Assembly (NCBI GenBank): GCA_030625905.1
Contig: DAOUQA010000004.1
Location: 1-21,951 of the forward strand
From: Kiritimatiellales bacterium
Lineage (GTDB): Bacteria > Verrucomicrobiota > Kiritimatiellia > Kiritimatiellales > Pontiellaceae
Length of the DNA stretch: 21,951 bases
Direction: 5' to 3'
Numbering within the stretch: position 1 is the first letter of the stretch; each line of letters starts with the position of its first letter. Of this stretch, positions 6,179 through 13,951 are shown piece after piece. Below the pieces are notes generated by a model. It searched no databases. It had not been told where the DNA came from and saw only the letters and a list, made by a program, of their open reading frames with translations. Position numbers and translations under genes: made by a program.

Positions 6179-8770
6179 CTACCGGACAAAGTGGCAACTG
6201 ACGTTCTGGTGGAGGGCATCGGCGATGATGTGGATGGCGCCTTTTTCGGCCACGTCGGCCGCGTCGATAACGCGGACGGTGTCTTCCCATTTCCCGGCAG
6301 AGGGGACGAGATCGAGCAGCTTGTTGGGTGCCTCTTCGAAGAATGCGGTGTCGAGATAGTTTTCCCCCTTGTTCGGGAAGAGGGCGAGGTAGAGCATTTT
6401 CATTTCGACGAGTTCGTTGAGGAAGTGGGTTCCGAGCGAGACATCCGGCACGAGGTTGTCGTGCATGGCCACGATTTCGCAGAGGATGGAAACGGTGTTG
6501 ATTTCGCTGAACGAAACGGGGATGCCCAGCGAGGGGCTGCTGGTGCCCCAGCGGCCCGGACCGATGATCATGACGCATTCGGGCGCATCTGTTTTTTCGG
6601 CTTGGTTGATGTCGCCGATGAGCCGCGCGATTTCGTGCCGCGTATTGACGGGCAGCTGGCCGTAGCGCTCGGGAACGACATAGATAAACCGGTCAACCTT
6701 TCCAACGCGACTCTGCCCGACCACGGCGCCGTGCGCCTCGACAATCCGGTCCTCGGCGGCCACATCGATTTCGGGGAGTTCGATCGCTTCGGAACCGTAC
6801 ACTTGAAGCGGGCGGCATTGGAGCAGGTTGATGCGGTAGTCGCCGTCTTCCATGTAGTTGGCGGTAAATTCGATATCGACCGGATAGTTGTAGGCGGTCT
6901 CGATGGTATCGAGGATTTCGCGAAGGTCGCCCACAAAATCGGTTTCGCCCAAGAGCTTGTCGAACGTGAGGATCCGGTGGGGCTTTGCGCCGCGCGGCTG
7001 GGTGGGATCGAGCGAGGTAAACATGTCGACGCGCAAGTTATCGGCATCTTGGGTGACATCCTGAAAATAGTCGGATGCTTCTTGATTGGCTTCCAGGTCG
7101 AGATAGTCGACGCGCCGCTGGGCATATTGGGCGACTTCGTCGAAGTTGGCCTCGGGGCGCTTGTCGGGCGCGTTGAGGGCAACGATGCGGGTATAGTCGT
7201 CGTCGGCTTGGTCGACGGCACGCGTGCCCAGCCCGAAGACCAGGCGAATGACGCCGGCGTTGGGGTCGATGCTTTCGTGCCAGGCGTAGGGGTTGAAGGA
7301 AAAGCCGACGCCGGCCATTTCGGGGTAAAAGTTGCGTCCGTGCAAGGTGCCAGAAACGCGCATAACGAGCAGCGCCATCTGCTCGTCCTTGTCGAGCATG
7401 CCGCGGCGCGCGCGGTAGCGCAGCGCCTGCTCGCTCATCGAGCTGGCGTAGATCCGCTTGACGGCGGCCAGGAAGTCCTGCATGCGGCGTTCGCGCGGCC
7501 CTTGATTGACGCAGAAAACGCTCTCGTATTTCCCGGCAAAGGAGTTTCCAAAGTTGTCTTCAAGTAGCGAGCTGGAGCGCACAATGAAGGGGGACTGCCC
7601 GAAATAGTCGAGCATTTCGTCGAACTGCTTCATGATGTGGTTGGGGAAGTCGCCGGTGATGATCATGCGCCGCGCCTGCTCGGCGCCATCGAGGAACTTG
7701 TCGGGGTCGCGCTGGTTCTGCCGCACCCACCAGATGCCGTTGCGCACAAGGAAAGTGAAGAATGCATCCGACCCGATGAAGAAGGAATCCTGCGCTTCGA
7801 GCAGCTCGACAAACCGCGGGCTGTTCTTTTTCACGATGGCTTGCGCCAGCAGCATACCCACGGTCTTGCCGCCGATCAGGCCGGAACCGATCATCCGCTT
7901 CCGGATGTCGAGAATGTCCTGGAGGGTGAAATAGCGGGCGATGAGTTTTTGCATGTCTTCATCGCGCGAGATCACCATGCGCACCAGCTGCTCGTAGATC
8001 GTCTTTCCCTTTTCAGGCAGATCAGGGCGGTATTCACCCGACGTCAGGAGTTCGCGCGCCTGGAGAAACGAGGATTCCCAAAAACCAAGGCTGCTGTCGG
8101 AGTGCAGCCCCGACCATTTGGCCGAGGTCAGGATTTCCGAGATGACGGCGCTCGACATGAGAGGCACGAACGCTTCGCCGTGGCGCACATGCAGCATGTT
8201 CATGGTGGGCGAATAGCGATGCTGCACCTTGATCGGCCGCACGTAGAGTTCGTCCTTGTGGCGGTAGAGATCTAGGAAAAGCTGGGTGGTGTTTTGAATC
8301 GGGACGATGGCGCGCGAGGTGTGGTAGTTGCGGTAGACGGCGAAATAGGTGACCGTTTCCATGTCGAAGAGGTAGGGGCAGGTCAGCATAAAAAAATTGC
8401 CGAGCATTTCGTCGGAATACCAATCGACCGCCAGCCGCGACAGGCAATCGAACACATAGAATGCGCCGAGACCCGCCTGTTTAATGACGCCATGGATGTC
8501 CGCAATAAAGTTTTCGAACCCTTCTTCGGGATCGAACACATGGATTTCGGCGCCCATGTCTTCCGTAACAAGGGCCTCGTGGCGGGCATAGCGGAAATAG
8601 ACCAGCTTGCGCCCGTTCTTAACCGCCGCCTCGCAGTACGGGGTGACGAGCTCCTGGTACTCCTCGATCGAATCGACCTGCCAGACAATATTGTCGCCGG
8701 CCAGAACCCCCTTTAAAGCCTTGTCGAGACCCGGTAGCCCGGTGGTCAATCCTGCATCAATTGTGCTCAT
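6179..8770 (-). CDS. KaiC-like/PEP-pyruvate-binding (PPDK N-domain) fusion protein
   Basis: An 863-residue cytoplasmic protein. Residues 1-200 resemble a KaiC/RecA-fold ATPase ('TTGLPGLDKALKGVLAGDNIVW', then a Walker-B-like 'AFYVFDCLSRL' at 103-113), but the P-loop GxxxxGKT is absent. Residues 290-656 are the ATP-grasp domain of PEP synthase and pyruvate phosphate dikinase: 'IGGKTVGM' (299-306), 'IVRSSSLLED' (396-405), 'NSFAGKYES' (409-417), 'DIEFT' (632-636) and the closing 'LLQCRPLQ' (649-656). The swivelling phosphohistidine domain and the PEP-binding barrel are missing, so it cannot be a normal PEP synthase. A C-terminal region carries 'IIGPGRWGTSSPSLGIPV' (735-752), recognised from similar uncharacterised proteins. 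AAAGGA precedes the ATG. It follows nrpR by 45 bp on the same strand. Function unknown; a nucleotide-dependent phosphotransfer or sensor role is conceivable. Confidence 0.75.
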   Translation of the reverse strand: MSTIDAGLTTGLPGLDKALKGVLAGDNIVWQVDSIEEYQELVTPYCEAAVKNGRKLVYFRYARHEALVTEDMGAEIHVFDPEEGFENFIADIHGVIKQAGLGAFYVFDCLSRLAVDWYSDEMLGNFFMLTCPYLFDMETVTYFAVYRNYHTSRAIVPIQNTTQLFLDLYRHKDELYVRPIKVQHRYSPTMNMLHVRHGEAFVPLMSSAVISEILTSAKWSGLHSDSSLGFWESSFLQARELLTSGEYRPDLPEKGKTIYEQLVRMVISRDEDMQKLIARYFTLQDILDIRKRMIGSGLIGGKTVGMLLAQAIVKKNSPRFVELLEAQDSFFIGSDAFFTFLVRNGIWWVRQNQRDPDKFLDGAEQARRMIITGDFPNHIMKQFDEMLDYFGQSPFIVRSSSLLEDNFGNSFAGKYESVFCVNQGPRERRMQDFLAAVKRIYASSMSEQALRYRARRGMLDKDEQMALLVMRVSGTLHGRNFYPEMAGVGFSFNPYAWHESIDPNAGVIRLVFGLGTRAVDQADDDYTRIVALNAPDKRPEANFDEVAQYAQRRVDYLDLEANQEASDYFQDVTQDADNLRVDMFTSLDPTQPRGAKPHRILTFDKLLGETDFVGDLREILDTIETAYNYPVDIEFTANYMEDGDYRINLLQCRPLQVYGSEAIELPEIDVAAEDRIVEAHGAVVGQSRVGKVDRFIYVVPERYGQLPVNTRHEIARLIGDINQAEKTDAPECVMIIGPGRWGTSSPSLGIPVSFSEINTVSILCEIVAMHDNLVPDVSLGTHFLNELVEMKMLYLALFPNKGENYLDTAFFEEAPNKLLDLVPSAGKWEDTVRVIDAADVAEKGAIHIIADALHQNVSCHFVR

Positions 8771-8805
8771 GGCAATGCATCCTTTCGTTCGTTCCCATTT
8801 CCAAC

Positions 8806-8826
8806 CCTTGGAAAATTATTCCAAGG
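8806..8826. repeat. Perfect 8-bp inverted repeat across the nrpR stop codon
   Basis: CCTTGGAA and TTCCAAGG are separated by five bases, and the TAA stop of nrpR lies in the loop. No T-tract follows on either strand, so it is not a typical terminator. The core reads GGAA-N5-TTCC, close to the GGAA-N6-TTCC operator known for methanogen NrpR. It may instead be an mRNA hairpin between the two cotranscribed genes. Confidence 0.5.
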
Positions 8827-9823
8827 CGGCGAGGCGATCCTTTAGTTCGGAATAGTGGAAGAGGCGGTTGAAATCGACCAAGCTCGAAAGCGCGCTCGAT
8901 TGTATGCGGAGCCCCGTCTCTTCAAAGATCGACATCGGGTTGAGCCCGCCGATAATGATGGCACCGACGCGCTGCGGGCCGACCGGAACGCCGTAGAGGC
9001 TCTGGCCGGGATTGCCGAGGCAGAGCAGGCTGCCAAGCCCCAGGGTTTCGAGCTGTTCGGAAATGCGGTGAACCGCGTCGACGCTGTTCGCCGGGAATTC
9101 CCGAAAGCTTGCGCCGATGCGCCCGTTTCCGGTGGTGACGGCGCCGATATAGTCGGCCATGCCGCTGCGGATGAAAACGACGAGCGGGTCGATGCTGGTG
9201 CCGTCGTAGTGAATGATGTCGACAAAGCGCACGGGGTTGCCGTCGCGCATCTCCATCAGCCCGCCGAAACGGGAAAAGGTGGGAATGCCGCGCCGGAGCA
9301 GCACGCCGTTTAGCGTGATGGAGCAGACGGTGCCGATACCGATGTATCCATCGGGAATTTCGATATCGACGCAGGTTTCGCCCGGCTCGAAAAGGGCAAG
9401 CATCTTGCCCATGGAATAGCCTTTGGAAAATACCTTTTCGATCAACTTCCGGCGCTCTTCCGTAAACTCGTCAAGCGGGATGGCAGAGACGTTGACGACC
9501 ACGGAGCCCCGGCGCAGCGCGGGGTCGAAGTCCATCTGATAGGCCATGGCGTCGATTTTTCCGGAAAGCAGCCCGATGCGCTCGAGGACGCGGGAGGTGC
9601 CGGCTTCGCGCTTTCCCTTCTCGGTAATGGAGCGGCCGCGCCGACCATGGTTTTCGGTGAGACCCTCCTCGTCGAGCTCCTGAAGGTAGAGGCGAACGCT
9701 GCGCTCGCTAACATCCACGCCCTGCGCCATCAGCAACTCGGTGATGCGTGCGCTACTCAGCAGCTCGCCGCTGCGGTGGAGGGTTTCAAGGATGGCCAAC
9801 CGTTTTTTCTCGCGTTTATCCAT
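8816..9823 (-). CDS. nrpR: NrpR-like nitrogen regulator (winged helix plus NrpR regulatory domain)
   Basis: A 335-residue transcription regulator. Residues 4-75 are a winged helix ('ILETLHRSGELLSSARITELL', recognition helix near 'SERSVRLYLQEL' 39-50, wing 'GRRGRSIT'). Residues 78-320 are one NrpR regulatory domain (DUF128) with 'FSRFGGLMEM' (183-192), 'CLGNPGQSLYGVPVG' (268-282) and 'IIIGGLNPMSIFEE' (289-302). In methanogenic archaea NrpR represses nitrogen-assimilation genes and is released by 2-oxoglutarate; some of those proteins carry two such domains, this one only one. The frame opens at a TTG at 9838, but GGAAAG lies 7 nt before the ATG at 9823. It is divergent from gdhA across a region with palindromes and heads an operon with the KaiC/PPDK-like gene. 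The family is clear; its target is inferred from context. Confidence 0.85.
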   Translation of the reverse strand: MDKREKKRLAILETLHRSGELLSSARITELLMAQGVDVSERSVRLYLQELDEEGLTENHGRRGRSITEKGKREAGTSRVLERIGLLSGKIDAMAYQMDFDPALRRGSVVVNVSAIPLDEFTEERRKLIEKVFSKGYSMGKMLALFEPGETCVDIEIPDGYIGIGTVCSITLNGVLLRRGIPTFSRFGGLMEMRDGNPVRFVDIIHYDGTSIDPLVVFIRSGMADYIGAVTTGNGRIGASFREFPANSVDAVHRISEQLETLGLGSLLCLGNPGQSLYGVPVGPQRVGAIIIGGLNPMSIFEETGLRIQSSALSSLVDFNRLFHYSELKDRLAALE

Positions 9824-9846
9824 AGGAGATCTTTCCAATCTAGTTG

Positions 9847-9860
9847 CGGCAATATTGCCG
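9847..9860. promoter_or_regulatory. Perfect 14-bp palindrome, candidate NrpR operator at nrpR
   Basis: CGGCAATATTGCCG is a perfect palindrome centred 30 bp upstream of the nrpR ATG. Weak minus-strand promoter elements sit around it (TTGAGA 9879-9874, whose -10 would fall inside the palindrome, or TTCAAA/TTTATC just upstream). Either way, a protein bound here could block nrpR transcription, suggesting autoregulation. Confidence 0.6.
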
Positions 9861-9897
9861 ATAAATCGTCTCGTCTCAAGGTTTTTGAAAAAATATT

Positions 9898-9926
9898 TTG
9901 CAATGAATGCAGTTGCTAGCTATAAG
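9898..9926 (+). promoter_or_regulatory. Sigma-70-type promoter of gdhA
   Basis: TTGCAA (9898-9903), a 17-nt spacer and TATAAG (9921-9926) precede gdhA. Transcription should start near 9933, giving a leader of about 77 nt that begins just before the candidate operator at 9941-9969. Confidence 0.55.
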
Positions 9927-9940
9927 TCAGTCCTAAGTAA

Positions 9941-9969
9941 CGGCAATATTGTGTTTATATTGCGGCAAT
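9941..9969. promoter_or_regulatory. Candidate operator pair in the gdhA leader
   Basis: CGGCAATATTG (9941-9951) repeats 11 bases of the nrpR-side palindrome, and TTGCGGCAAT (9960-9969) repeats 9844-9853. Together CGGCAATAT (9941-9949) and ATATTGCGG (9957-9965) form an inverted repeat with 8 of 9 pairs and a 7-nt spacer. The site lies immediately downstream of the predicted gdhA start point, as expected for a repressor that blocks polymerase. Confidence 0.6.
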
Positions 9970-10009
9970 GAGTTGCAGGTAATGGGGCATAAACAACTAA
10001 GGAGATACG

Positions 10010-11347
10010 ATGAGTTATATTGAACGAGTATGGGAAAAGGTTTCGCAGCGCAACGCGGGGGAAGTTGAATTTTTGCAGGCGGTGCGCGAGGTGCTTGATT
10101 CGCTCGAGCCGGTCATGGAAAAGAATCCGCAGTACGAAGCGGCAGGCATCCTCGAACGCATCGTGGAGCCGGAGCGCCAGATCATGTTCCGCGTGCCGTG
10201 GACGGACGACAAAGGCGTGGTACAGGTTAACCGCGGGTTCCGTTTTGAATTCAACAGCGCACTCGGCCCGTACAAGGGCGGCCTCCGCTTCCACCCGACC
10301 GTCAACCAGAGCATCCTGAAGTTCCTCGGGTTTGAACAGGTTTTCAAAAACTCCCTGACCACGCTCATGATGGGCGGCGGCAAGGGCGGTTCGGATTTCG
10401 ATCCGAAAGGAAAATCCGACAACGAAGTCATGCGCTTCTGCCAATCGTTCATGACGGAGCTCCAGCGCCACATTGGCCAGGACACCGACGTACCAGCAGG
10501 CGACATTGGCGTGGGCGGACGCGAACTCGGCTTCATGTTCGGCCAATACAAGCGCATCCGCAACGAGTTTACCGGCATTTTGACCGGTAAAGGCCTGAAC
10601 TGGGGCGGCTCGCTGATTCGCCCGGAAGCGACCGGCTACGGTGCCGTATACTTCGCCGAGGAAATGCTGAAAACCCGCAACGAAACCTTTAAAGGCAAGA
10701 TCTGCACCGTGTCGGGCTCCGGCAACGTGGCGCAATACACGGTCGAAAAGATTAACCTGCTGGGCGGCAAAGTGGTTTCGCTCTCCGATTCCGCCGGCAC
10801 CATCTATGACCGCGAGGGCATCGACGCCGAAAAGCTCGCCTTCGTCCTAGAGCTTAAGAACGTGAAGCGCGGCCGCATCAAAGAATATGCCGAAAAATTT
10901 GGCGCGGAATACCTCGAAGGCCAGCGCCCGTGGGGCATCAAATGCGATTGCGCCTTCCCGAGCGCCACACAGAACGAGATCAACGGCGAAGATGCGAAGA
11001 CGCTGCTGGACAACGGTTGCTATGTGATCAGTGAAGGCGCCAACATGCCGAGCACTCCCGAAGCCGTCGAACTGTTCGTTGAAAACCGCATCCTCTACGG
11101 CCCAGGCAAGGCGGCCAACGCCGGCGGCGTAGCCACATCCGGACTGGAAATGAGCCAAAACTCCGCACGGATCAGCTGGAGCCGCGAAGAGGTGGATGCA
11201 AAACTTAACAACATCATGGTTAAGATCCACGCCGCCGCAGCTGCAGCGGCCGAAGAATATGGCCAGCCGGGCAACTATGTCATGGGTGCCAACATTGCTG
11301 GCTTCACCAAAGTGGCCGACGCCATGCTCGACCAGGGCATCGTCTAA
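10010..11347 (+). CDS. gdhA: NADP-specific glutamate dehydrogenase
   Basis: A 445-residue enzyme, close to E. coli GdhA (447). It catalyses reductive amination of 2-oxoglutarate with ammonium and NADPH to glutamate (EC 1.4.1.4) and normally forms a cytoplasmic hexamer. Visible are the substrate-site 'GPYKGGLRFHP' (86-96), the catalytic-lysine loop GGGKGG (122-127, Lys125), 'PAGDIGVGGRELG' (162-174), the Rossmann 'SGSGNVAQY' (235-243) and 'LSDS' (258-261) at the end of the second strand, in keeping with NADP use. AAGGAGAT lies 5 nt before the ATG. It is divergent from nrpR and followed by an intrinsic terminator and then nfnAB, so NADPH supply is encoded next door. Confidence 0.97.
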   Translation: MSYIERVWEKVSQRNAGEVEFLQAVREVLDSLEPVMEKNPQYEAAGILERIVEPERQIMFRVPWTDDKGVVQVNRGFRFEFNSALGPYKGGLRFHPTVNQSILKFLGFEQVFKNSLTTLMMGGGKGGSDFDPKGKSDNEVMRFCQSFMTELQRHIGQDTDVPAGDIGVGGRELGFMFGQYKRIRNEFTGILTGKGLNWGGSLIRPEATGYGAVYFAEEMLKTRNETFKGKICTVSGSGNVAQYTVEKINLLGGKVVSLSDSAGTIYDREGIDAEKLAFVLELKNVKRGRIKEYAEKFGAEYLEGQRPWGIKCDCAFPSATQNEINGEDAKTLLDNGCYVISEGANMPSTPEAVELFVENRILYGPGKAANAGGVATSGLEMSQNSARISWSREEVDAKLNNIMVKIHAAAAAAAEEYGQPGNYVMGANIAGFTKVADAMLDQGIV

Positions 11348-11395
11348 TCCAAAAAAATAACTGCCGGGTTGCCTTGGCGGCCCGTCGGTTGTATG

Positions 11396-11429
11396 ACTTC
11401 CTTTCCCTTTTTGGGGAGGAAGTTTTTTA
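11396..11429 (+). terminator. Intrinsic terminator after gdhA
   Basis: ACTTCCT (11396-11402) pairs with AGGAAGT (11417-11423), with inner CCC/GGG pairs, followed by six T. It lies between gdhA and nfnA. Because no clear promoter is seen between it and nfnA, it may act as a leaky attenuator that lowers nfnAB expression relative to gdhA. A smaller nested hairpin (CGGG...CCCG) lies at about 11364-11384. Confidence 0.65.
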
Positions 11430-11451
11430 TTCAATGTAACGAGGGGGAAAC

Positions 11452-12297
11452 ATGAGCAGGATACTCGAAAAAAAGCAGCTTTCGGAAACCGTGTTTTTAA
11501 TGCGGCTGGAGGCCCCGTTGATCGCGCGCGAACGCCAGGCCGGTCAGTTTATCATTCTCCAGCTGTGCGAGGATTTCGGCGAACGCATTCCGCTCACCGT
11601 AGCCGATGCCGATCCTGAAGAAGGCTCCATCACCATCATCTTCCAAGCCGTCGGCAAAACCACGAAGCAAATGGCCGCAATGGAGGTGGGCGAAGAAATC
11701 GCCGCGCTGGTTGGCCCGCTGGGCTCGCCCACCCACATTGAAAACTTTGGCACCGTCGTCTGCGTCGGCGGCGGCATCGGCGTCGCGCCGCTCCACCCCA
11801 TCGCCCAAGCGATGAAGGCCGCGGGCAACAAGGTCATCATCATCATGGGGGCGCGCAACAAGGATCTGATGATTCTCGAAGACGAAATGCGCGCCATCGC
11901 CGACGAACTGATCATCTGCACCGATGATGGCTCGCAGGGCCGCAAATGCCTCGTCACCGAACCCCTCAAGGAACTCTGCGAACAGGATCCCAAGCCGGAT
12001 CTCGCCGTTGCGATCGGCCCGCCGATCATGATGAAATTCTGCGCCGAGACCACGCGCCCCTATGAAGTACACACCCAGGTTTCGCTCAACACCATCATGG
12101 TGGACGGCACCGGCATGTGCGGCGGCTGCCGCGTAACCGTCGGCGACGAAACCAAATTCGTCTGCGTGGACGGCCCCGAGTTCGATGGCCACCTCGTCGA
12201 CTTCGACAACATGATCACCCGGCTCAACTCCTACAAGAAGCAGGAGAGCGAAGCACACAATTGCAAGATCGGCCTGAAAGCAGGAGAGGAAGCATGA
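11452..12297 (+). CDS. nfnA: NfnA: NADH-dependent ferredoxin:NADP+ oxidoreductase, FAD/[2Fe-2S] subunit
   Basis: A 281-residue flavoprotein of the ferredoxin-NADP reductase/PyrK type, often annotated as a sulfide/dihydroorotate dehydrogenase-like FAD/NAD-binding protein. The FAD motif is 'RIPLTVAD' (45-52), the NAD site 'VCVGGGIGVAPLHP' (103-116), and the C-terminal [2Fe-2S] site is 'DGTGMCGGC' plus a later Cys (C223, C226, C238; Asp218 as the likely fourth ligand). With NfnB it forms the bifurcating transhydrogenase that makes NADPH from NADH and reduced ferredoxin (EC 1.6.1.4), mainly in anaerobes. A GAGGGGG stretch lies just before the ATG. The stop overlaps the nfnB start (ATGA). A stand-alone sulfide dehydrogenase role is the main alternative. 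Confidence 0.88.
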   Translation: MSRILEKKQLSETVFLMRLEAPLIARERQAGQFIILQLCEDFGERIPLTVADADPEEGSITIIFQAVGKTTKQMAAMEVGEEIAALVGPLGSPTHIENFGTVVCVGGGIGVAPLHPIAQAMKAAGNKVIIIMGARNKDLMILEDEMRAIADELIICTDDGSQGRKCLVTEPLKELCEQDPKPDLAVAIGPPIMMKFCAETTRPYEVHTQVSLNTIMVDGTGMCGGCRVTVGDETKFVCVDGPEFDGHLVDFDNMITRLNSYKKQESEAHNCKIGLKAGEEA

Positions 12298-13787
12298 CCT
12301 ATATCCCCGCCGAAAAACTGGCCGAAGACGCTATCCAGACATTGGAAGAACTCAACGCACGTACCGAGCCGCTCAAGCCCAAAGACCGCATGGCGATCCC
12401 GGCGCAGGAGATGCCCTCGCAGGATCCCGCCGTGCGCCGCTCCAACATGGAGGAGGTTGCGCTCGGCTACACCCCCGAGCAGGCAAAGCTCGAAGCGGAG
12501 CGCTGCCTCCAGTGCAAAACCGCCCCCTGCATCGCAGGCTGCCCGGTTGCCATCGACATCCCCGGCTTCATCCAGGCCATTGCGGACGGCAACAACCAGA
12601 AAGCGGCCGATATTTTAAAAAAGGATACCCTTTTGCCAGCCGTTTGCGGTCGGGTCTGCCCGCAGGAGACGCAGTGCCAAGCGCCCTGCACCGTCGGCAA
12701 GGTTCTTAAATCCGTCGACAAAGCCGTTAATATCGGACGCCTCGAACGCTATATCGCCGATTGGGAACGGGAACAGGGACTCATTGAAACGCCCGCCGTG
12801 AAACCCGAAACCGGCAAGAAAGTCGGCATCATCGGAACCGGCCCGGCCGGACTCACCGTCGCGGCCGACATCCGGCGCGAAGGCCACAGCGTCGTGCTCT
12901 TCGAAGCCTTCCACAAACCCGGTGGCGTCATGGTGTATGGCATTCCCGAGTTCCGCCTGCCCAAGGCGATCGTGCAGAAGGAAATCGATGCACTCACCGA
13001 AATGGGCTGCGAGCTCAAACCCAACTTTGTGATTGGCCGCACCCGGAAAATCCAAGCCCTCCTCGACGAGGATGGTTTCGACGCCCTCTTCATCGGCACC
13101 GGTGCCGGACTTCCGCGCTTCATGAACATCGAGGGCGAAAATCTCGTCGGCGTCTATTCCGCCAACGAATACCTGACCCGCTCCAATCTCATGCGCGCCT
13201 ACGACAAAGCCCGCGCGGACACCCCGATTTTCGATTCCGAAAAAGTCGCCGTGCTCGGCGGCGGCAACGTGGCCATGGATGCCGCGCGCACCGCCGTGCG
13301 CCTCGGCGCCAAGGAAGTGCATTTGATCTACCGCCGCACCGAGGTCGAAATGCCCGCCCGTGTCGAAGAGGTCGGCCACGCCAAGGAAGAAGGCGTGATC
13401 TTCCACCTCTTGGAAAACCCCAAGCGAATCCTTGCTGACGAGCGCGGCTGGGTGCGCGGCATCGAATGCCTGCGCTATGAGCTCGGCGAACCCGACGACT
13501 CCGGTCGCCGACGCCCCGTCGCGATCGAAGGCAGCGAATTCGAGATCGACCTCGACACCGTCATTGTCGCCATCGGCAACGACTCCAATCCGCTCATCCG
13601 CCAGACCACCCCCGGGCTCGAAACCAACCGATGGGGAAATATTGTGGCTGATGAAAACGGAAAGTCATCCATCGACCGCATCTATGCCGGCGGCGACATC
13701 GTGCTTGGTGCCGCCACGGTCATCCTCGCCATGGGCGAAGGCCGCAAGGCCGCCGCCGCCATGAACGAAATGCTTGCCGACTCCTAA
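12294..13787 (+). CDS. nfnB: NfnB: bifurcating transhydrogenase FAD/[4Fe-4S] subunit (GltA-type)
   Basis: A 497-residue relative of the glutamate synthase small subunit. The N-terminal Cys motifs for two [4Fe-4S] clusters are C71-x2-C74-x4-C79-x3-C83 and C118, C122, C128, C132. The first FAD Rossmann motif is 'GIIGTGPAGL' (178-187) and the second nucleotide site 'VAVLGGGNVAMDAARTAVRLGA'; 'IYAGGDIV' closes the FAD domain. The start at 12294 overlaps the nfnA stop by 4 nt (ATGA) and has GGAGAGGA upstream; the longer frame from 12117 runs inside nfnA and is rejected. Pairing with nfnA is what identifies it as NfnB rather than a lone homotetrameric NADPH-dependent glutamate synthase, the label such genes often receive. 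It probably supplies NADPH to GdhA. Confidence 0.88.
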   Translation: MTYIPAEKLAEDAIQTLEELNARTEPLKPKDRMAIPAQEMPSQDPAVRRSNMEEVALGYTPEQAKLEAERCLQCKTAPCIAGCPVAIDIPGFIQAIADGNNQKAADILKKDTLLPAVCGRVCPQETQCQAPCTVGKVLKSVDKAVNIGRLERYIADWEREQGLIETPAVKPETGKKVGIIGTGPAGLTVAADIRREGHSVVLFEAFHKPGGVMVYGIPEFRLPKAIVQKEIDALTEMGCELKPNFVIGRTRKIQALLDEDGFDALFIGTGAGLPRFMNIEGENLVGVYSANEYLTRSNLMRAYDKARADTPIFDSEKVAVLGGGNVAMDAARTAVRLGAKEVHLIYRRTEVEMPARVEEVGHAKEEGVIFHLLENPKRILADERGWVRGIECLRYELGEPDDSGRRRPVAIEGSEFEIDLDTVIVAIGNDSNPLIRQTTPGLETNRWGNIVADENGKSSIDRIYAGGDIVLGAATVILAMGEGRKAAAAMNEMLADS

Positions 13788-13829
13788 TCTGGCAGTGGCT
13801 CCACCCCACGAGAACGGGTTGCCTTACCA

Positions 13830-13851
13830 TTCCATACATTTGAATGTGTGG
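13830..13851. promoter_or_regulatory. Operator-like repeat, site 1 (inverted relative to site 2)
   Basis: These 22 bp are the exact reverse complement of 13914-13935. Each copy is itself an imperfect palindrome (16 of 20 positions, CCATACATT.. / ..GAATGTGTGG). The site overlaps the -35 of a candidate promoter for the double-wHTH regulator. Confidence 0.65.
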
Positions 13852-13867
13852 GGTGATGATTTATACA
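13840..13867 (+). promoter_or_regulatory. Candidate promoter of the double-wHTH regulator gene
   Basis: TTGAAT (13840-13845), a 16-nt spacer and TATACA (13862-13867) form a plausible promoter. Its -35 lies inside operator site 1, and site 2 lies in the leader, so both sites could serve repression. Confidence 0.35.
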
Positions 13868-13913
13868 ACAAACTGAATAAACGCTTGTTATAGCTCTTTT
13901 TCTCCGATATTTT

Positions 13914-13935
13914 CCACACATTCAAATGTATGGAA
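13914..13935. promoter_or_regulatory. Operator-like repeat, site 2
   Basis: Exact inverted copy of site 1, ending 16 bp before the start codon of the regulator. The centres of the two sites are 84 bp apart, about eight turns of B-DNA, so proteins bound at both would face the same side. Confidence 0.65.
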
Positions 13936-13951
13936 AAACGAGACAGCCTCT

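Noticed and set aside
6152..6185. Nested inverted repeats (CCGGT/ACCGG around GCGGG/CCCGC) in the convergent gap after the DUF2141 gene
   Set aside because: As a terminator: no T-tract follows the stem on either strand. It may still be a stable hairpin.
6191..7567. 458-codon plus-strand frame opposite the KaiC/PPDK-like gene
   Set aside because: Antisense shadow; the PEP-synthase-type motifs are on the minus strand.
12117..12293. Upstream extension of the nfnB frame
   Set aside because: It runs inside nfnA in another frame and is Arg/Pro-rich. The ATGA overlap at 12294 with GGAGAGGA gives the natural start.
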